DNA from: Methanomassiliicoccaceae archaeon UBA367
GTDB taxonomy: Archaea > Thermoplasmatota > Thermoplasmata > Methanomassiliicoccales > Methanomethylophilaceae
DNA length: 10,822 nt
Assembly: GCA_002506255.1 (NCBI GenBank)
Contig: DAXF01000027.1
Location: 1 to 10,822 of the forward strand
Reading direction: 5' to 3'
The position numbers and the translations under genes were made by a program. The notes beneath the pieces were generated by a model that searched no databases, was not told the origin of the DNA, and saw nothing but the letters and a program-made list of their open reading frames with translations. This document shows positions 6,932 through 10,822 of this stretch, piece by piece. Numbering within the stretch: the first letter of the stretch is position 1; every line of letters starts with the position of its first letter.

Positions 6932-7258
6932 TCATTCCATCCAGGCTGATACCTTCACATTCGACCTGTCACCAGGATAGGTGCCCAGGACAAGCGCCAT
7001 CTCGCCCTTCTCCTTTATCGGCAGAGGCCCTATGCACACATCCGTGACCCCCTGCTGGAACTTGAGGTTGTACCCGTCGGTACCGATGACACCTACATCT
7101 ATTGGTGAGGATGCTTCTATCCTAGCGTAAAATCCCTTTCGGGATCTGACCTCGAAGCGGTAAGCTTCCACATTCCGGTACATCCCATCTGCTTCTGGAT
7201 CGAACCTTCCGAGCTCCAGCTCCGTCTCCTGCAGAAGCATCTTCTTCCTTCTCAGCAT
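6932..7258 (-). CDS. Unrecognised 108-residue beta-rich protein
   Basis: Small protein without signal peptide or membrane segment. After a basic start (MLRRKKML) it shows short alternating strands: AYRFEVRS, FYARIEAS, IDVGVIGT, DVCIGPLP, MALVLGTYPG and NVKVSAWM. That pattern suits a compact beta-sandwich and is loosely like GOLD/emp24 or PPC-type domains, though no signature proves it. The frame is open further upstream into truB, but a start there would overlap truB by 65 bp. I chose ATG 7258, with GGGAGG 3 nt before it (7262-7267). ATG 7240, with AAGGA 5 nt before it, is an equally possible start and gives 102 residues. It lies 31 nt after truB and 1 nt before the membrane-protein gene, so it is probably made together with the latter. 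Confidence 0.75.
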   Translation of the reverse strand: MLRRKKMLLQETELELGRFDPEADGMYRNVEAYRFEVRSRKGFYARIEASSPIDVGVIGTDGYNLKFQQGVTDVCIGPLPIKEKGEMALVLGTYPGDRSNVKVSAWME

Positions 7259-7289
7259 GGGCCTCCCTTCGGAACAAGGGATTACGAAG

Positions 7290-8279
7290 TTATAACGGTT
7301 GTTCGTCCTCGAGGTCCGTGGCGTATTTCCACATTCTCGGATAGTGACCCGCATCCATTATGACACGATCTATCTTCACCGCCACACCCTGATCTGAAGC
7401 CATTATCTTGGGTGTGGACATCTGCATCCGGCCGATGGCCACAAGCTCCCCTCTGGCCGTCATCACTGCGGCCAGTGCATTTCGCCTTATTTCCTCATCG
7501 AGCATATGGATGCCGCGAACGGTCAGATCAGCGCCGTGGCACAGTGCATCCACCGCTGTGGCCTTGACTATGACTTTGGGAAGAGGCTCTGCCAGAACTT
7601 CGATCGGCATCACAATGGACCTCAGCCATGACTCCCTCCCGTGTTGCTGCCAGAATACGTAAGCATCCCTAAGGTCTTGCAGGGAGACAGCTTTGCACTC
7701 CCCCATCGACCCTGACCTGGTCCTTCTCAGCTGTACCATATGGGCTCCGCACCCCAGAGCCTCACCGATATCGACGCAAAGCGTCCTTATGTATGTGCCA
7801 GCATCGCATGATACTTTGAACAGCATCTCCCTGCCGTCTATCTCCAGTATATCTATGGAGGACACATTCCTGATCCTCATCTGCCTTTTGACCGAGGACC
7901 TTACAGGCGGAGTCTGATATATCCTGCCCACAAAGGTTGAGGTCACGGCCCTGATCTTCTCCTCGGACCTGTCCCCGTGTAAGGACATGGCGCACACGTA
8001 TTCCTTATCTGAGGACAATACAAGATCCGTAAGCCTGACAGATTTGCCCAGGCAGAGTGGCAATATACCGCTCACGTGTGGATCCAATGTTCCGCCGTGA
8101 CCGATCTTGATGACTTTGATAGCGTCCCTGGCCCAAGCTGTGACCTGATGGGATGTGGGACCTTCCGGCTTGTCGAGAGCCACGACTCCTGCGGAGAGCA
8201 ATTCGCCCACTGTCCGGTCCGACGGCCTCTTGCCCCATCGGTCCTTGGGAGCATCCGGGTCCTTGATCAGCAATTTCAT
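7290..8279 (-). CDS. truB: Pseudouridine synthase Cbf5/TruB, H/ACA RNP catalytic subunit
   Basis: The 329-residue archaeal Cbf5 (dyskerin-like) enzyme converts uridine to pseudouridine in rRNA, guided by H/ACA RNAs with Nop10, Gar1 and L7Ae, and can also make Psi55 in tRNA. Visible are VALDKPEGPTSHQV (33-46), the catalytic motif GHGGTLDPHVSG (60-71) with the nucleophile Asp66, YQTPPVRSSVKRQMRIR (121-137), CDAGTYIRTL (158-167) and a C-terminal PUA domain from about 232 to 315 that ends with the VKIDRVIM strand. The short N-terminal extension before VALDKP and the PUA domain are as in archaeal Cbf5. Its ATG overlaps the cmk stop by 4 bp (ATGA, 8276-8279), so translation is coupled. It is also named cbf5 in archaea. 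Confidence 0.95.
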   Translation of the reverse strand: MKLLIKDPDAPKDRWGKRPSDRTVGELLSAGVVALDKPEGPTSHQVTAWARDAIKVIKIGHGGTLDPHVSGILPLCLGKSVRLTDLVLSSDKEYVCAMSLHGDRSEEKIRAVTSTFVGRIYQTPPVRSSVKRQMRIRNVSSIDILEIDGREMLFKVSCDAGTYIRTLCVDIGEALGCGAHMVQLRRTRSGSMGECKAVSLQDLRDAYVFWQQHGRESWLRSIVMPIEVLAEPLPKVIVKATAVDALCHGADLTVRGIHMLDEEIRRNALAAVMTARGELVAIGRMQMSTPKIMASDQGVAVKIDRVIMDAGHYPRMWKYATDLEDEQPL

Positions 8280-8803
8280 CCCTCTATTGCATCCAGCATC
8301 TTCTCGAGAACCTGTTCCGGTGTCATGAAATCCGTATTTATCACGAGATCGTAGACGCTCATGTCACCTATATCGATGCCATAATACTTCATGTACCTTG
8401 CCGCCTCGGAGGCCTGCCTCTTCTCCGTGACGGAAATTGCATCAGCCAGCGTTTCCCCTTCCCGGTTACAGACCCTCGCACAACGAATGTCCGAGCTGGC
8501 GTCCAGATATATCTTGAAGGCTTCGATCCCGTTACGGGATAGCATATGGGCCGACAGGCGGGATTCGAGGATTATATCCTTATTTTCCCTGGCTATCTGC
8601 AGAAGGCGCTCATCTATCACCCTGTCTATGGATGGATCCCTTTCCGCAAGATCGCCCATCTCTGAAAGCGAGAGACCTTTCTCCTTGGCCATCTCCCTGA
8701 ACAGAGTTCCGAAGACAACGGCCTTGAGGCCCAGTGCCTTAGAAAGATTCCTGCATGCGGTAGTCTTGCCCGATCCGGGCGGACCGCTTATGGTTATCCT
8801 CAT
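8276..8803 (-). CDS. cmk: Cytidylate kinase, archaeal type
   Basis: Phosphorylates CMP/dCMP using ATP. It has 175 residues, the length of the compact archaeal form. MRITISGPPGSGKTT begins with the P-loop (GPPGSGKT, 7-14) and is followed by a CMP-binding region (FGTLFREMAKEKGLSLSE), ILESRLSAHM (78-87), the LID arginines in ICNREG-like VCNREGE (111-117) and a C-terminal helix. The frame is open upstream to 8941 but the extra residues are unlike the family, and the start at 8803 puts the P-loop at its normal position 7. At this ATG the overlap with the upstream stop is ATGA (8800-8803), a classic coupled junction, and a GAGG lies 4 nt ahead. It is one gene in the secY-cbf5 operon. Confidence 0.94.
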   Translation of the reverse strand: MRITISGPPGSGKTTACRNLSKALGLKAVVFGTLFREMAKEKGLSLSEMGDLAERDPSIDRVIDERLLQIARENKDIILESRLSAHMLSRNGIEAFKIYLDASSDIRCARVCNREGETLADAISVTEKRQASEAARYMKYYGIDIGDMSVYDLVINTDFMTPEQVLEKMLDAIEG

Positions 8804-9495
8804 GCTGCCTCTGCATTCTCCTCTTCGTCCAGCTCTAGAAGCCTCTTCTTGAACTGGTATGTCCTTACGACCCTGGCTATAATCTGTCCCAGAGGGATCG
8901 ATATAAGGGTGTATACCAGGATCCATGATGGCATGAACCACAAGGTATGAGACAGGCTGACGCCTGCCACAGACCAGGGGATGTTGATTATGAGCGTGCC
9001 TGCCTCACTGGCGGTAACGGCGATGAAGTACCTTATCCACAGGAAGATAGGTATGATGATCAGCATAGTGTACGGCATGACCTTCATGGTCTTGTTCATG
9101 GAGGACATGTTCCCGGCCATCATAGACTGCTGCATCTCTGTGAGCTTCTTTACCTTGTAGAGATTGTTCTCCAGGCGTGCCTGCCTGAGCTCCTTGTTGA
9201 ACGCGGACATCTTGTTCTGGTTCTTCGCTTGGGATATGGTGTCTGTCACCAGGGTCCTCAGGAGCGTGCTGAGGAAGATCATGATCGCTCCGGCCAGCAT
9301 AAGGGTGGCCACGGGATATTGCCCGTTGAAATCAAGTATGAACAAGCCGTAGTTCAGGATGCGCCCTATAACATTGTTGCTGCCATCTACCATGTAGAGT
9401 GCCAGTATTAGGAACATCATCACCATCAACGGCATCATGCTCGGCATCTGAAGGTTATCAGTACCGGGCATTGCGGGGGGTTTCTGTGTTGCCAT
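8800..9495 (-). CDS. DUF106/EMC3-like membrane insertase (Oxa1/YidC/Get1 superfamily)
   Basis: The 231-residue protein belongs to the archaeal DUF106 family (Mj0480-like), which established work groups with YidC, Oxa1, Get1 and EMC3 as membrane-protein insertases. Hydrophobic segments lie near residues 18-36, 62-82, 139-160 and 188-207. Between the second and third is a charged helix likely to be a coiled coil (about 87-126, QAKNQNKMSAFNKELRQARL onward), the family's typical cytosolic hairpin, then a methionine-rich stretch that could bind hydrophobic substrate. The methionine-rich N-terminus is also notable. I chose ATG 9495 over a TTG at 9501. GGAGATGAT at 9501-9509 is one mismatch from the consensus ribosome site and is 5 nt from the ATG; the TTG would overlap it. 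The gap to secY is then 2 nt. Confidence 0.9.
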   Translation of the reverse strand: MATQKPPAMPGTDNLQMPSMMPLMVMMFLILALYMVDGSNNVIGRILNYGLFILDFNGQYPVATLMLAGAIMIFLSTLLRTLVTDTISQAKNQNKMSAFNKELRQARLENNLYKVKKLTEMQQSMMAGNMSSMNKTMKVMPYTMLIIIPIFLWIRYFIAVTASEAGTLIINIPWSVAGVSLSHTLWFMPSWILVYTLISIPLGQIIARVVRTYQFKKRLLELDEEENAEAA

Positions 9496-9497
9496 TT

Positions 9498-10822
9498 TCA
9501 ATCATCTCCGAAGAACCCGCGCATCACGGGGTGCATCTCCATCATCTGCTCGCGGCCCATGGCCTCGTAGAAGTGGATAAGTATGCCTACCGCCAACAGA
9601 ACACCGGTACCGCTGGCGTTTCCTGTGGTACCTATGAGGTCTGCGGCTGCGGCCAGAAGTCCAACTATGGCTCCGGACAGAACGGTCACTGCGGGTATGT
9701 ACCTTTCCAGCACGCGCTCCAGTACACGGGGGTCACGCCTGAATCCGGGTATCTGCATCCCGCTCCTCTGGATCTGTGACGCCACGGACCTGGGTCCCAT
9801 ATTGGTGGTCTCAACCCAGAATTTTGCGAACAGTATGGAACCCAGTACCATTACCGACATATAGGTGAACACGCGCATCAGATTCAGAAGCGGCGTATGG
9901 CCGTTGCCGTAGGTCCCGGGGTCGATTATCGGGAGAAGCCATTCAGTAAGACCCATTGGGGCGGACAGATACCACGCCAAACCCCCAGATGCACTGGTCT
10001 GTCCCGGTTCGAAATGCCCGATCAGACTGTTATTGCCCAAGAATGGGATTCCGCTTAGGAAATCGTTGGTGAAGAACAGCAGAGCGAACATGCTAAGGTT
10101 TGCCAGCAACGCCGACATCAGTATGACCGGGATATTGCTCGCGTATATCAGTTTGATCGGATAGCGCCCCCTGGCACCTCTGGCCGAGCCATGGGACAGA
10201 GGCAGCTCTATGCGTGTGGACTCCAAGTATGCGACCAGCAGGAATATCAGGATGGTCCCCACCAAAGCTATCATTGGATTGGGAGGTGCCAGCAGTATCT
10301 GCTCATAACCGAAGGAAGCCATCTGCTCGGGGGTTGTGTTCGATATTATGTATATCGCCTTGGGTATCGTCCCAGCCGGAGGGTTGGACATGCTGATTGC
10401 TTCCGACCCGCTTATGGGATTCCAATTCAATGTGCCAGTGAACAGGGACTCGGCCACTCCTGCGGCTATGAACAGAGATATTCCGCTCCCTATGCCCCAT
10501 TTGGATACGACCTCGTCCATCAGGAACACTATGTAGGATCCCAGGCAAAGCTGCAGCACGATCAGCGCCTTCGCGCCATTCTGGGTGAACGCGCCGACGA
10601 ATGACTGAGAGGGCACAAGGTATCCGAACACCTGAGGTATGGCTTCGAACAGTATCATACCTATGACAAGCAGCTTCAGAACTGACTGGTAGCACGCCTT
10701 GTCCTCGCTGTTCGTAAGATCCAGCTTGATGATCTTTGCCCCTACGAACAGTTGCATTATGATCGAGGCTGTGACTATCGGCGCTATGCCCAACTGTAAT
10801 ATGGAGCCTGAGGCCCCGGCCA
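9498..10822 (-). CDS. secY: Protein translocase subunit SecY (5' truncated by the window edge)
   Basis: Channel subunit of the SecYEG/Sec61 translocon in the cytoplasmic membrane. The frame is open to the right edge (about 440 residues seen) and ends in TGA at 9498-9500. Near the edge it reads GASGSILQLGIAPIVTASII, the conserved SecY stretch of the second membrane helix, so perhaps 50-60 residues of the N-terminus are missing. Further landmarks are the DEVVSKWGIGSGISLFIAAG loop and helix, the SHGSARGARGRYPIKLIYASNIPVIL region (large cytosolic loop) and the archaeal signature SQIQRSGMQIPGFRRDPRVLERVLERYIPAVT, here given in parts as landmarks only. The protein is archaeal/eukaryotic Sec61-alpha-like. 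It heads the visible part of the leftward operon and lies 2 nt before the DUF106 gene. Confidence 0.96.
   Translation of the reverse strand, partial: AGASGSILQLGIAPIVTASIIMQLFVGAKIIKLDLTNSEDKACYQSVLKLLVIGMILFEAIPQVFGYLVPSQSFVGAFTQNGAKALIVLQLCLGSYIVFLMDEVVSKWGIGSGISLFIAAGVAESLFTGTLNWNPISGSEAISMSNPPAGTIPKAIYIISNTTPEQMASFGYEQILLAPPNPMIALVGTILIFLLVAYLESTRIELPLSHGSARGARGRYPIKLIYASNIPVILMSALLANLSMFALLFFTNDFLSGIPFLGNNSLIGHFEPGQTSASGGLAWYLSAPMGLTEWLLPIIDPGTYGNGHTPLLNLMRVFTYMSVMVLGSILFAKFWVETTNMGPRSVASQIQRSGMQIPGFRRDPRVLERVLERYIPAVTVLSGAIVGLLAAAADLIGTTGNASGTGVLLAVGILIHFYEAMGREQMMEMHPVMRGFFGDD
9501..9509 (-). promoter_or_regulatory. Ribosome binding site deciding the DUF106 gene start
   Basis: Minus-strand GGAGATGAT is one mismatch from GGAGGTGAT, the complement of the 16S 3' end. 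It lies inside the end of secY, 5 nt from the ATG at 9495, and touches the competing TTG at 9501, so it favours the ATG. Confidence 0.6.

Noticed and set aside
7259..7354. Upstream extension of the 108-residue gene into truB
   Set aside because: It would overlap the truB coding end by 65 bp, and a better start with GGGAGG is at 7258.
8804..8941. N-terminal extension of cytidylate kinase
   Set aside because: The extra 46 residues are unlike kinases and lie within the DUF106 gene; the ATG at 8803 puts the P-loop at the normal place with an ATGA overlap.
1..10822. CRISPR arrays, tRNAs, insertion sequences or prophage genes
   Set aside because: No regularly spaced repeats, cloverleaf, transposase or integrase features were seen; every long stretch is filled by housekeeping or operon genes.

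Overview
The window is gene-dense chromosomal DNA of a euryarchaeon. Archaeal/eukaryotic-type enzymes (DtdA/GEK1 deacylase, archaeal PheRS alpha, archaeal TrpRS, Cbf5-type pseudouridine synthase, DUF106/EMC3-like insertase, archaeal UMP and CMP kinases), TATA boxes about 25 bp ahead of start codons, and GGTGA/GGAGG ribosome binding sites all fit Archaea. The moderately high GC, heavy use of ATA and AGG/AGA codons, and a stripped-down secY cluster suggest the Thermoplasmatota, possibly Methanomassiliicoccales; this last step is inference. There are 12 protein genes (two cut by the window edges). No RNA gene, insertion sequence, CRISPR array or gene-free stretch over about 100 bp was seen.

Left part (1-2678): the 3' part of pyrH (UMP kinase) runs rightward and meets dtdA (D-aminoacyl-tRNA deacylase) tail to tail with a 14-bp overlap. 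A 100-bp divergent promoter region separates dtdA from a 401-residue winged-helix regulator with a helical, TPR-like C-terminal half. Both promoters have a TATA box placed so that the transcript would start at or very near the ATG. A CGTTAACG-type repeat cluster lies between them and is a candidate operator.

Middle (2675-5827): trpS and pheS form a leftward two-gene tRNA-charging operon (4-nt gap); pheT is not adjacent. A second, 95-bp divergent promoter region separates trpS from a small rightward gene for an unrecognised 143-residue protein.

Right part (5824-10822): a leftward operon, read from the right edge: secY (5' end outside the window), a DUF106/EMC3-like insertase, cmk, cbf5/truB, a 108-residue unrecognised beta-rich protein and a 368-residue unrecognised polytopic membrane protein. 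Junctions are overlaps or gaps of at most 31 nt. This is the distal end of the archaeal spc ribosomal-protein operon, without adk, rpl34e and rpl14e at the positions they often hold, and with two unknown genes on the end. SecY and the DUF106 protein handle membrane-protein insertion, so the unknown pair is the most interesting part of the window, though its function cannot be read from sequence alone.

Three convergent gene pairs overlap at their stop codons (14, 4 and 4 bp), leaving no room for separate terminators.
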